Shown in pieces: positions 11,201 through 20,689 of a DNA stretch of 64,000 nt. The position numbers were made by a program, and so were the translations under genes. The DNA comes from Carposina sasakii. Lineage: Eukaryota; Arthropoda; Insecta; Lepidoptera; Carposinidae. Positions within the stretch are counted from its first letter, which is position 1. Each line of letters begins with the position of its first letter. The stretch spans positions 5,580,001-5,644,000 of the forward strand of contig CP053170.1 in assembly GCA_014607495.2 (NCBI GenBank). Reading direction: 5' to 3'. The notes below the pieces were generated by a model. It searched no databases and had not been told where the DNA came from. It saw nothing but the letters and a program-made list of their open reading frames with translations.

Positions 11201-14200
11201 TTCGCATGGGTGCAATGCCCCTACAGACGGACCAAGTCGTACGTGGCCGCTAGTTAGTTTGTATGATAAGATGGGATGAAAAGGCAAGAGCCTCATCAGT
11301 TATACATACAGGTGTTTTTTCGTTGCCACCCTTAACGAAGGGTACGTACTCTATACATCAAATAAAGTAAGTTTATGCCAAAAAAAAAAAACCGGCCAAG
11401 TGCGAGTCGGACTCGCGCACCGAGGGTTCCGTACAAACCTGCAAGGTTTACAAAGTTCGTTCATTACGACAATCGAGTCTACGCGTTCATGAGGAAAAAA
11501 GTAATAAGTTTATATTTATTAAAAAATATATATTTTGTAATGTAACTAAAAATTTAAGGTTTTCGGAATTTTTCCTTTATGTGTGCTATAAAACGTTGCT
11601 TCATGCCAAATTTCAAGATTCTAGGTCGACTGGAAGTACCCTTTAGGTTTTGATTCCCTTGCGAGTACTTGCGAGTTTCAAAATATGCAGCTTAAATTGC
11701 TGTTTCTTTTGATTGCGTTGACATAGAAGTTTGATTTTGCTACAGCTTAAAGGTATTATAGACCTGAGTATTTGGTATGAATTTCAATTTAATACCTCTA
11801 CGCGTTTATGAGGAAATGGGTAGTAAGTTTAAAATTATTAAAAAAATATATATTATGTGATGTAACTAAAAATTTATGGTTTTCGTAATTTTTCCTTTAT
11901 CTATGCTATAAGACGTTGCTTCGTACCAAATTTCAAGATTCTGAGTTCACGGGAAGCACCCTGTAGGTTTTGATTCCCTTGCAAGTGTCGAAAATTTGCG
12001 GCATAAACGGCTGTATCTTTTGATTGCGTTGGCTTAGAAGTTTGATTTTTTCACAGCTTCAAGGGACAGTAGACCTGAGTAATTGATATAAATTTCAGCT
12101 TCATACCTCCACGCGTTCCTGAGAAAAAGGGTCTTGACAGACGGACGGACGGACAGACGGACAACAAAGTGATCCTATAAGGGTTCCGTTTTTTCCTTTT
12201 GAGGTACGGAACCCTAAAAATGCTAGGAAACCTTTGACTATGGATCTAATAGACAGACAGCTAGCGTGCCGCCGATAGGGACAGAATATTTTGTCTATGG
12301 ATAGAACTGATAGAGAAGATAGAAATTTAGGGTTACCAGTAAAAGGAAAAGTGCCCAATCACTTGCGATGTACCTATCTTATTTAGCTTACATTTCGAGA
12401 AGAACCTTCTGCATACAAAGTATCAGAAGGCCAATCGCGCTAAGCGGCGTTTTTACTTTTCAACTAAACGTTTTTTGTTATGCTTTAGCCTTGATGTGAC
12501 TGTTCATTTGACAGCGTTTTAGATATTTTCAACGTCTCACTTCTGCTTTATACGTTGTCAAAATTGTTCGCGATACGAAATTTGCATAACAACAGTGGTC
12601 AGTGCCGGATTAAGCCTGCGCGGGGCCTGTAGCAAATTCTTTCAGGGGGCCCTTGGTTTGCTTTAGGTTCTCATGTTTAGGGTTATTAAATAAAACAAAA
12701 CTGTTAGGTACAAATAAACTTTTCTGGATTTACATACATACATACATATAATCACGCCTTTATCCCTTACGAGGTAGGCAGAGCACCAAGGGCCGATAGA
12801 ACCACATGGTGTCACTGTCATTGCTAAAACGCGAAATAGGTTACAATCGGGTAGACATTATCAAGAATTTTTGGAATTTACGAGTCCCATAATTGAAAAG
12901 CGAAAGACTGCTCAGTTATACATATAATAAATGCGCGAGCAGAGTGAAAGCGAAATTTTTTCTCATATTTTGCCCCGCCTGCAGCGAGACATTGCGACTA
13001 CTTTAGTTACCTATTTACTACCTAAAATTCAAGTTCTACCGAGAAATTGTGACTATTGACAAAACAACCGCGAGCGGAGCGAGCACGAAAATAGGACCAC
13101 TTGTACTGATCTAAATTTTGCATCTCAAACTCAAAAATAGGCTCCTTGTTCTCGTAAAATTATGAAATTGCCTAAGCTGACCTAAACCACAGGAGGTAGT
13201 CATGAACACCATTACAATGAATTCGCGTTTGGCAAATAACCTAATAAAAGTAGGATAGGCTGGACACGATATTATAATAAGGCTTGATTATGCCCGGCTT
13301 TATCCTTTATTACGCCTACCTACAAACCTACAAAGGCATGATTTTTTTTAAATCACTGTCCGATACGAGTAGGCATTGGAGCGCGGGGCCCCCCAAGGCG
13401 CGGGGCCTGTAGCATTTGCTACTCTTGCTATATGGCTAATCCGGCACTGACAGTGGTTCAGCTTTGGTAAATACGTTCAACAATAGCGCGATTGCCCTCC
13501 TAGGGTCTCTTGAAGGTGTTGCGAGATCACCAGTAACCTTTAAAGTTAACATCGTGTTTGAACTTTTACTACTAACAAGAAATAGAGACAATGTTTCCGA
13601 GTCATGGATGTTTCTATACTTATCTATGTATTTATATACCGTTGCTTAGTACCCATGACACAAGACCTTATGGATCTTAATGTGGGACTAAGTTAATGTG
13701 TTGTGAAATGTGTGAATATTATTATTATATTATTATTATTATGTATAGTCGGTTCTGACAGTCACACTTAAACATATACTCAAATTCAATCCAATTTAAA
13801 TAATGTATATAAAATAAATAATCTTTTTAAGAAACAGTCTTTATTACCTAAATAAGTTACATATTAATTCCAACGGAAAATATTTACATGTAATACTTGC
13901 TTGTCTTTCCTGTAAGTAAAAATTATAAATCAATTTCATATTTTACTATGTAGGTAGTTTTCTATGTAGGTAGATCAGAAAGAAGTGTGGTATAAATGAG
14001 GACATGGTGATAAAGATTGAGAAGGGTATGTTGAGATGGTTTGGGCATGTGGAGAGGATGAGTGTAAGTAGACTGACAAAGAAAGTGTACGACGTAAGAG
14101 TGGATGGAAGGGTTGGAAAGGGAAAACCTCGCCGGACCTTCACCGATCAAATTGGTGAAATTCTAGAGAAAGTCAGGCCAAGAGTACCCTGACGAATGCG

Positions 14201-17200
14201 CATGAAGAATATCATGAAAGTATATGAAGCAAAAGAGGTGTGTGGACCCTCATATTTTGGAAACCAGACACTTCCCAGGCATGCTTCCATGGAGAAAAAT
14301 GATCGTGATGATGAGGAGATTCCGTAGTTTTCGGGAACGTTGACGACCAAAAATCATCCTGTATAGTAACCATGGACAGGAAAGACTGAATCCAGCAGCA
14401 AGGAATCTTGCTCCAAAGAGGATACTCACCACTACTAGGTGCAGAGAATATACATATATAGATAAGAAGTGGCCACCCGCGACTTCGCCCGCGTGAAAGG
14501 ACATTACACCCATGTGAAGCCTTGGTTCCCTAATTATACATATAAATCTTACTCTAGAATCACTCTATCTATGATATAAAACCGCATCAAAATCCGTCGT
14601 GAAGTTTTAAAGATCTAAGCATACATAGGGACAGACAGACAGCCAAAACTGGGTCATAGTTACCTCAATAAATGAATTTATTATAATTATTATTTATTTC
14701 CATATGTGAATTACTACAGTAATGACGACTTCCACGCCCGAAAAAACCGATGGCCTGAAAGCCCTACAGGACGCAATTGACAAGATTGAAGAGACCATCA
14801 ACGCTGCAGGCGGCGTCTTCAATGTTCAGATGGCGGTGAGTAATCCTACTTAATATTATAAACGCGAAAGTTTGTAAGTATGGATGGATGGATGGATGTA
14901 TGGATGTTTGTATAGAATAGAATATGTTTATTTGCTTTTGTATAGGGTACAGAAAAGGTGTCAAATAGTTAACAGGAAACATCCTATACAGCCATAAACA
15001 TATGGCATGCAAATTTAAATTAAAATTAAGTGAAGACATTTTAGTTCACACAGCACAATAATATAAAATTAATATCAGATATCAAATCCACGAATAAATA
15101 AATTACAATTAAATACAAGTCACCGTCTAACACGTTTGTACCACATGACCGAGCAAACATACATTTAAAAAGTGTCTTTACAGATATAAAACTCTTCGAT
15201 CGAGTAAAAAGTCCTTAGAACAAGCCACCGAAACAACACAGTTTTAAATTCATTAATAGGCAGGTCTTTAATTTGATCTGGTATCTTAATATATATAAAT
15301 CTCGTGTCACAATGTTTGTCCTCAATGGACTCCTAAACCACTTAACCGATTATAATAAAATTCGCACACCATGTGCAGTTCGATCCAACTTGAGAGATAG
15401 GATAGTTTAAATCTCAAATTATAGTCGCAATTTTAATTTATTGCTAATTATTTGTCTGTTATACCTTTCGACTTGGTTGAGTAAGTAATCAATAGATGGC
15501 GCTGCTTTGGTAAACCGACAAACGTGTCATATAAGCTACAATTCAATTTCCACGCGGACGAAGTCGCGGGCGTCCACTAGTATTATTATAAATTTTTATG
15601 CACATACAGAGACAGTTTTTCCGAAATCTAGCGGTTCTCTGTATAGTGTTGAGTACCAATTTGGCATGGAGTTAGCTGACACCCTGGATTAACACATAGG
15701 CTACTTTTTAACCTGGATAATTTCGACATTTTGTTTTTTCTGCAGTCCACGCGGACGAAGTCGCGGGCGTCCACTAGTGTCCTATAAGCAGCCTTTATAT
15801 CTGTAACGTTAAGTACCTATTTGTATAGTAGTATATTAATAGCCGAGACGTGGTCTCTAACTATGTGCCTCATAAAGAAGCTCAGGATCGCACAGCGAGC
15901 GATGGAGAGGCTATGCTTGGGATCTCTCTGCGTGATCGAATCAGAAATCCGCAGACGTACAAAGATCACCGACATAGCTCAACGGTCCAGCAAGCTGAAG
16001 TGGCAATGGGCAGGGCACATAGCTCGAAGAACTGATGGCCGATGGAGTCGGAAAGTTCTAGAGATACCACGTATCGGCAAGCGCAGCGTGGGAAGGCCAC
16101 CCGCGAGGTGGACGGATGACCTGGCCAAGGTGACGGGCATCGGTTGGATGCAGGCTGCTTCCAACCGGTCGGAGTGGAGGTCATTGGGGGAGGCCTATAT
16201 CCAACAGTGGACTTCTCAGGGCTGTAAATGATGATATTAATAGTAGGCCACTACTGGAGATATGTAGGCATAATTCAAAGTGCATTTCACCTATGGCAAG
16301 GGCGTAATGGAAGGTCTTGGGTTTTACCAAATAGTGCCTTTGGATGGTGACGCTAGTACATACAAAAAATGTTAGCTTTGATATCAGGCATAGGAGTTGT
16401 TCTATGATACAGACGGACAGATGATACAGTTTGTGTATGTTAGTGCATAAGAAAACTCATTTCGAGAATAGGTCGACTCTTATCCACCCAGTCCTAAGGG
16501 CGGATCCATACTTGGAGTCAGGGGGTGGTCATAATTGCGACCTTCGCTCGTAAAATTGCAACATTGCCTAAGCTGGTCTAAGGCCCGGGTGGTCATAACC
16601 CTTGGATTGGATCACTGTCTTAAGTCACCAGGTTAGCTGGCAGAGAATGCCTTGCGAGGCAATAAGCTCGCCCTTGTACAGAATGCTTACAAATGGTACA
16701 ATAAAGAATTTTATCTATCTATTTAACTATGAATGAAATTGTATTAGGCGTTACAATTCGGAAGTTCAAACATTCAGTATGGGTGCGCCCACCACCGGGC
16801 CCTACACGGAAGTAATGTGTTGGGTTTTAGAGGTTCATAATAATTAGTGGTTTACTAATTTCTATAATCCTGAGAATGCCACGGTTGAAGGCGAAACATA
16901 TGTAGATTATTTATCTAGTTTTTGATTTCGGAATAGTGCAATGTATTGTCTTGCATGCTAGGTGCTCGGGTCTGGTTTCTCGTGGCGATTGTAGTTAGTG
17001 CAAGTGCCTGTTTTCGCAGTTATGAGTTATCAGATCCGAGGGTCAGTGGAGGGTGTAGGGCCCGGTGGTGGGCGCACCTATAGCGAATATTTAACTATGG
17101 TTTGGCTTCCAGCCTAAAGTGGTGACGGCGACAGACGAGGCGGAATTGGCGCGGCAGATGGAGCGAGCGGAGGCGGAAAACGCGGAGGTGGCCGGAGACT

Positions 17201-18265
17201 CGGCTGAGGAAGACGAAGACCAGGGTATGTTGTACCATATATAGTAAGACATTGGACATAGATCTGTTTGATACAAGTGCTGTGGCGGTTAGACGGACCA
17301 TAGCTGGATCCTTTTTCAAATAGTCTTGTGTTTTAATTGACCTAAATTATGTGTGATGTACCTAGCCGGGAGTGAATAAGTACATAAGAAACTATTTTGC
17401 TAAATTAGTAAGTCAAGTCAATTTGTAATTGTGTGTTGCGTAATATTTTTGTGTCGCATACTTGCGGAGACCTTAATTTAGCTGTATGTCACTATATTTA
17501 TTCATTATGGGTCTTAGATGAAATTATTTCTAGATTCAATAATATTTTCAGGGCTGTCACTGAATAGGTACTACTAATATTATATAATTTATTTTATTAT
17601 CCTATCCTATTAATATTATAAACGCGAAAGTTTGTAAGGATGTTTGTTGCTCTTTCACGCAAAAACGACCGAATGGATTTTGATGTAATTTCTCAATCTA
17701 TCTTTACATATAATAAAAATGTAACGTATCGCTGTCTGTACATGGAAGATAAATGAGAAAAAAATATTATAGGAGACCTTTATCAACGCAATAGTACCCA
17801 AAACAATGGTTTTTAGATTTTTTGTCTGTTTGTCGGTTTGTCTGTGCGTTTGTGCACACTAATCTCAAAAACGGCTGAACCGATTTCGATGCAGTTTTCA
17901 GGAATATATTGTGATAGGTCCCACTTAACTTAAAGGCTACTTTTTATCTCGGGAAAATGTTTTTATCCCGGATAATTTCGACATTTTGTTTTTTTCTGTA
18001 GTCCACGCGGACGGAGTCGCGGGCGTCCACTAGTAATATAATAAAATAACACATGGGCTACAATTCGTTATCCCGGGAAAATATTTTTATCCCGGATAAT
18101 TTGGACGTTTTGTTTTTTCCGCAGTCCACGCGGACGGAGTCGCAGGCCACTAATCTAGTAATAATTTAATCTAAGAGAACAACATACACTTTCCCAGGTA
18201 TGGGAGACGCGCCTATGGACGATGAGCCGCAACAAAATGGCGCTTCCGACGAGGAAGAAGACTAA
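8218..18265 (+). CDS. eIF2alpha: Translation initiation factor eIF2 subunit alpha
   Basis: Regulatory subunit of the eIF2 GTPase that brings initiator tRNA to the 40S ribosome. Six exons with matching phases: 8218-8455, 8580-8808, 10209-10441, 14720-14835, 17113-17224 and 18198-18265, giving 331 aa. Residues about 15-85 form the S1 RNA-binding fold. [15 protein letters not shown] carries the regulatory serine that stress kinases phosphorylate, here Ser51 counting Met (codon 8368-8370). The helical domain and the C-terminal alpha-beta domain ([19 protein letters not shown]) follow, and the protein ends in an acidic DEEED tail. The start is fixed by the conserved MPLSCRFY N-terminus. Introns 2-5 are loaded with LINE, Helitron-like, hAT and MITE sequence, which stretches a 1-kb coding sequence over 10 kb. 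Confidence is very high. Confidence 0.96.
9125..9712 (+). mobile_element. Jockey-like LINE 3' fragment in eIF2 alpha intron 2
   Basis: The frame 9160-9456 reads [18 protein letters not shown] followed by a region ending in a short stop-terminated C-terminus, typical of the ORF2 end of Jockey-type non-LTR retrotransposons. There is no endonuclease or reverse transcriptase, so the copy is 5'-truncated. It ends in AT-rich tail sequence before a Helitron-like element. Confidence 0.65.
9718..10040 (-). mobile_element. Helitron-like non-autonomous element (minus)
   Basis: On the minus strand it starts TCTATACATATAATAAAAAT and ends in CTAG, with the family landmarks TACATGGAAGATATATGAG, CTCAGAAACGGCTGAACCG-like and TCCACACGGAC-like stretches. 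The TC start and CTAG end fit Helitron-like elements, described in Lepidoptera as Lep1-type. It lies 168 bp upstream of eIF2 alpha exon 3. Confidence 0.65.
10523..10838 (+). mobile_element. Helitron-like non-autonomous element (plus)
   Basis: Same family as 9718-10040 but in the opposite orientation. It starts TCTAAACATATAATAAAAAT and ends CTAG followed by T. It lies about 80 bp downstream of eIF2 alpha exon 3, so the two copies form an inverted pair around that exon. Confidence 0.65.
11041..11250 (+). repeat. Interspersed repeat, uninterrupted family copy
   Basis: Carries CCCGCTGTCTGTCCCTGTG, GATTTTGATGCG, AATAGATAGAGTGATTAAAG and a GGGTGCAAT end. It shows continuously the sequence that is split by insertion at 2281-3542. 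Confidence 0.55.
11308..11380 (+). repeat. Fragment of a MITE (GTACGTACTCTATACATC type)
   Basis: Reads GGTGTTTTTTCGTTGCCACC ... GTACTCTATACATCAAATAA. The same sequence recurs at 55613-55950, where it is interrupted by a second element, and in inverse orientation near 57990-58075, 58565-58650 and 59103-59185. Confidence 0.6.
11381..12222 (+). repeat. Interspersed repeat (GGCCAAGTGCGAGTCGGACT type)
   Basis: Starts with an A-run and CCGGCCAAGTGCGAGTCGG and ends GGTACGGAACCCTAAAAA. Inside, two roughly 400-bp halves resemble each other (AATATATATTTTGTAATG at 11524 and the related TATATTATGTGATG at 11847, each followed by TTTCCTTTAT). A GACGGACGGAC microsatellite-like run sits at 12138-12160. This is a widespread insect repeat; the class is not clear from sequence alone. 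Confidence 0.55.
12600..13449. mobile_element. Non-autonomous hAT-type transposon
   Basis: Terminal inverted repeats CAGTGCCGGATTA at the left and TAATCCGGCACTG at the right, flanked by an exact 8-bp duplication ACAGTGGT (12592-12599 and 13450-13457). CAGTG ends and an 8-bp target duplication are classic for hAT. The GCGCGGGGCCTGTAGCA string occurs near both ends. No transposase frame is inside. Confidence 0.85.
13975..14200 (+). mobile_element. LINE ORF C-terminal remnant
   Basis: The frame 14004-14192 reads [11 protein letters not shown] and then [16 protein letters not shown], the hallmark C-terminal stretch of several non-LTR retrotransposon ORF2 proteins. Truncated at the 5' side. Confidence 0.6.
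14234..14366 (-). repeat. Fragment of the ACAGGATG-ended repeat
   Basis: Reverse complement of the unit seen at 57.7-59.0 kb: shares CATATTTTGGAAACCAGAC, GCTTCCATGGAGAAAAATGA and TTGACGACCAAAAATCATCC, ending CATCCTGTA. Confidence 0.65.
14462..14695 (-). repeat. Helitron-like repeat, minus copy
   Basis: Reverse-oriented member of the 11041-11250 family: it shows GCATCAAAATCCGTCG, AAGATCTAAGCATACATAGG and GGGACAGACAGAC. It ends 25 bp before eIF2 alpha exon 4. Confidence 0.5.
15289..15579 (+). mobile_element. Helitron-like element, second subfamily
   Basis: Starts TATATATAAATCTCGTGTCA with CAATGTTTGTCCTCAATGG and ends GTCGCGGGCGTCCACTAG before T. Its 3' end matches that of the TCTATACATATAATAAA subfamily but the body is different. 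Confidence 0.55.
15694..15777 (+). repeat. Helitron-like 3' fragment
   Basis: Only the last part of the family is present: GGATAATTTCGACATTTTG through GCGGGCGTCCACTAG. Confidence 0.5.
15815..16240 (+). mobile_element. LINE ORF2 C-terminus ([11 protein letters not shown] type)
   Basis: The frame 15821-16231 contains [35 protein letters not shown] and [16 protein letters not shown], the characteristic end of the LINE reverse transcriptase ORF that is abundant in lepidopteran genomes. Everything upstream of this end is missing. Fragments with its noncoding-strand signature (GCTGGACGTAGGCCTCCCCC) also lie in EndoG introns. Confidence 0.75.
16778..17082. mobile_element. MITE with GGGCCC-rich inverted ends, beside exon 5
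   Basis: Left end TATGGGTGCGCCCACCACCG and right end CGGTGGTGGGCGCACCTATA are near-perfect inverted repeats with GGGCCC inside each. The element ends about 30 bp before eIF2 alpha exon 5 (17113). Related pieces occur at 19080-19135 and 56605-56709. Confidence 0.7.
17701..18033 (+). mobile_element. Helitron-like element (plus) in eIF2 alpha intron 5
   Basis: Full-length relative of 10523-10838, starting TCTTTACATATAATAAAAAT after an A and ending CTAG before T. A 3' partial copy follows at 18050-18157. Confidence 0.65.
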
Positions 18266-18325
18266 ATATCCAGCAATAGCCATCTCTATGTATCATACGA
18301 CTCTTCGTATTCTATATAAATATAT

Positions 18326-18331
18326 ATTAAA
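18326..18331 (+). terminator. Probable poly(A) signal of eIF2 alpha
   Basis: ATTAAA about 60 bp after the stop codon, followed by a T-rich stretch. It is the only good hexamer before the next repeat. Confidence 0.45.
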
Positions 18332-18393
18332 TACACATGTTTTATATAATCTCTGTTTATGCCTTTAGCCATGGTAGGTAAATCACGATGTAA

Positions 18394-18645
18394 TCTATAC
18401 ATATAATAAAAATGTAACGGATCGCTGTCTGTACATGGAAGATATATGAGAAAAAATATTATAGGAGACCTTTATCAACGCAATAATACCCAAAAGAATG
18501 ATTTTTTGAATTTTTGTCGGTTTGTCTGTGCGTTTGTGCACGCTAATCTCAGAAACGGCTGAACCGATTTCAATCCAGTTTTCAGGAATATATTGGTTAC
18601 TTTTTATCCCGCATAATTTCGACATTTTGTTTTTTCTGCCTCTAG
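18394..18645 (+). mobile_element. Helitron-like element with internal deletion
   Basis: Starts TCTATACATATAATAAAAAT after AA. Part of the 3' half is deleted, and it ends near CTAG at 18642-18645. Confidence 0.55.
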
Positions 18646-20689
18646 TCCCTAATATATTAATGTCATTGGAGTATAGAACCATATGGATCTGTGCTAATGC
18701 GGGGCTTCACTTCCGTGCATGTCGCAGGAGTCGACTAAGGAATTTAGGGGCATTGTCTCAGGCGATGAACTAGCAACTTATCACAGATTTTTAACATTGA
18801 CCCCGCTATGCTAAACGAGGCTGTACAGATGTCCTTATTTTTATTCTTAATTACACATACACAAAAGAATATAGTATATAAGATAAAAGAAGAGATGCAT
18901 ATACAATGGCAAGCTTATCTTTGGAGGACAGGAGATCTCTTCCAGCAAGCAGAGCAAGTAAAGAGAAATTGTTAACAAATACAGGGTAATCCTTCGCTAT
19001 TTCGCGATTCAAGCTTCTCCATTTTTGGAAATACAGCCCAGTGTACATGTATAAATATGAATGCAAATGAATAACATTCATTATCCGATCCGAGGGTCAG
19101 CGGAGGGTGTAGGGCCCGGCGGTGGGCGACCCCTCAATGGAAATAACATTCACTACAGTAAATAATAATACAAGAGTAAATAATTAAACACACTACTACA
19201 AGAGTAAATACTAAACTACAGTAAATAATTTTAAAAGTTTACTTTCGTATGTAGCTATTTAAAATCTTGGTAGCAAAATCTTTGCGACAGTTTGGTTGGA
19301 ACCAACTCTAGTCTAGTCGAGTGGGTTCAGTAGGATTTTGAAGGAGATCTTGTATTTTGACCTCACATGGGCTTAACATGCGTGGATGTGGAGCTAGCTT
19401 ACGTTTTGATACCGCTGTCGCCATTCCTGCAGTGAGAAGTAATTATTTATTTTATGTATCACGTTACATAGCTCTACCCTATATTTCGTCTAAACACCAG
19501 CAGGGCTATTACGTAACTTGCAGTAGCAAAGCCGAAGCAATGCGATCGCGTAAATTGTATGTGTGAGTGCGAGGGAGACACCTCTAATACTTAATTCTGC
19601 AATACCTATTGTTAACCCTTCCGGAGGGACAACGTTTTTACTTTTCAATGGGACGTCTTTGGATTAGCTGTCCATTTGACAGCGTTTCAGAATTTTTAAA
19701 CCCCTGTTATGACTTTCTCTCCTTTATAATGTCCAAATCCCAAAATATCTAGAGGTTGCAAAACGTTCAAATCCCAAAATGTTCAAATCCTATAATACAC
19801 TAAACAGCAAAAAGTGTCTGTAGTCTTTATAAAAACAATAAAAAATTAATAAATTACTTAAGTACATTTATTCACAGCATTTCAAAATCTACTCACTACC
19901 ATTTTTACAGAAATTGGAAAATTACTGTAATCGTATCACAATAACTAAGTGTAAGTACATAATTTACCTACTTAAATATAAATACAAAACTAACAACAAA
20001 ATTCAACACATTATCATTTAAATATTTTAAAAATCAATATTACATAAAATAGATTCGGCAGTTTTAAGTTAAGGTGAGGTCCGCGAGATGAATAAATAAA
20101 ATTTTATAAAGAATACCTAAACTAAAAATTGGAAATCAATAACAAATAGTTTAATTCAATTGTTTGTCAATACATTTTTAACCGACTGTACCTAAGGTAA
20201 TGTAAATACTACAATTGGATTCTAAGCTATTATTGCACCTACAGTTGTTCAAGATTAATAATGGGAATGTAAAACATCAAAAACAATCGTACAGTGTGAT
20301 TTCTAAGAAAATGTAAGTAGCAAGGAAATATTTTATGAAGTCCATACCCATTATTTACCTTGTTTACCTGTACTTTTAAAAACTAATTTACAATTTTACA
20401 ATTTATTGTCGGTAATTTACTTGTAGGTACGTACGTTAATAATTAATATTCAACATACTGTCCACGGTCGATACCCACATAATGTGTGTATTTTGGATCC
20501 AACCAATGTGACGCTCAAACACAAACTTAAAATTAGTTATGTCGGCCCCCTTCTCATCATCATTCTTAAAGAAAGGGACATGTAAAACTTTTCAGTTTAC
20601 ATTTAAATGAGACGGTCAGAATCGACCACTAGGTAGGTATGTATCTACCTACTACTGCAATCTAATTCTGGTTTACCTACATTACGTTT
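18646..20689. other. Region between eIF2 alpha and EndoG
   Basis: The two genes converge here. I see a MITE fragment at 19080-19135 (GAGGGTGTAGGGCCCGG, family of 16778-17082) and otherwise AT-rich sequence with no supported gene. The EndoG 3' UTR must occupy part of 20689 downward on the minus strand; TTTATT near 19867 could be its AATAAA on that strand, but this is uncertain. Confidence 0.4.

Noticed and set aside
12101..12358. An 85-codon minus-strand frame
   Set aside because: It runs through the end of an interspersed repeat with a GACGGAC run.
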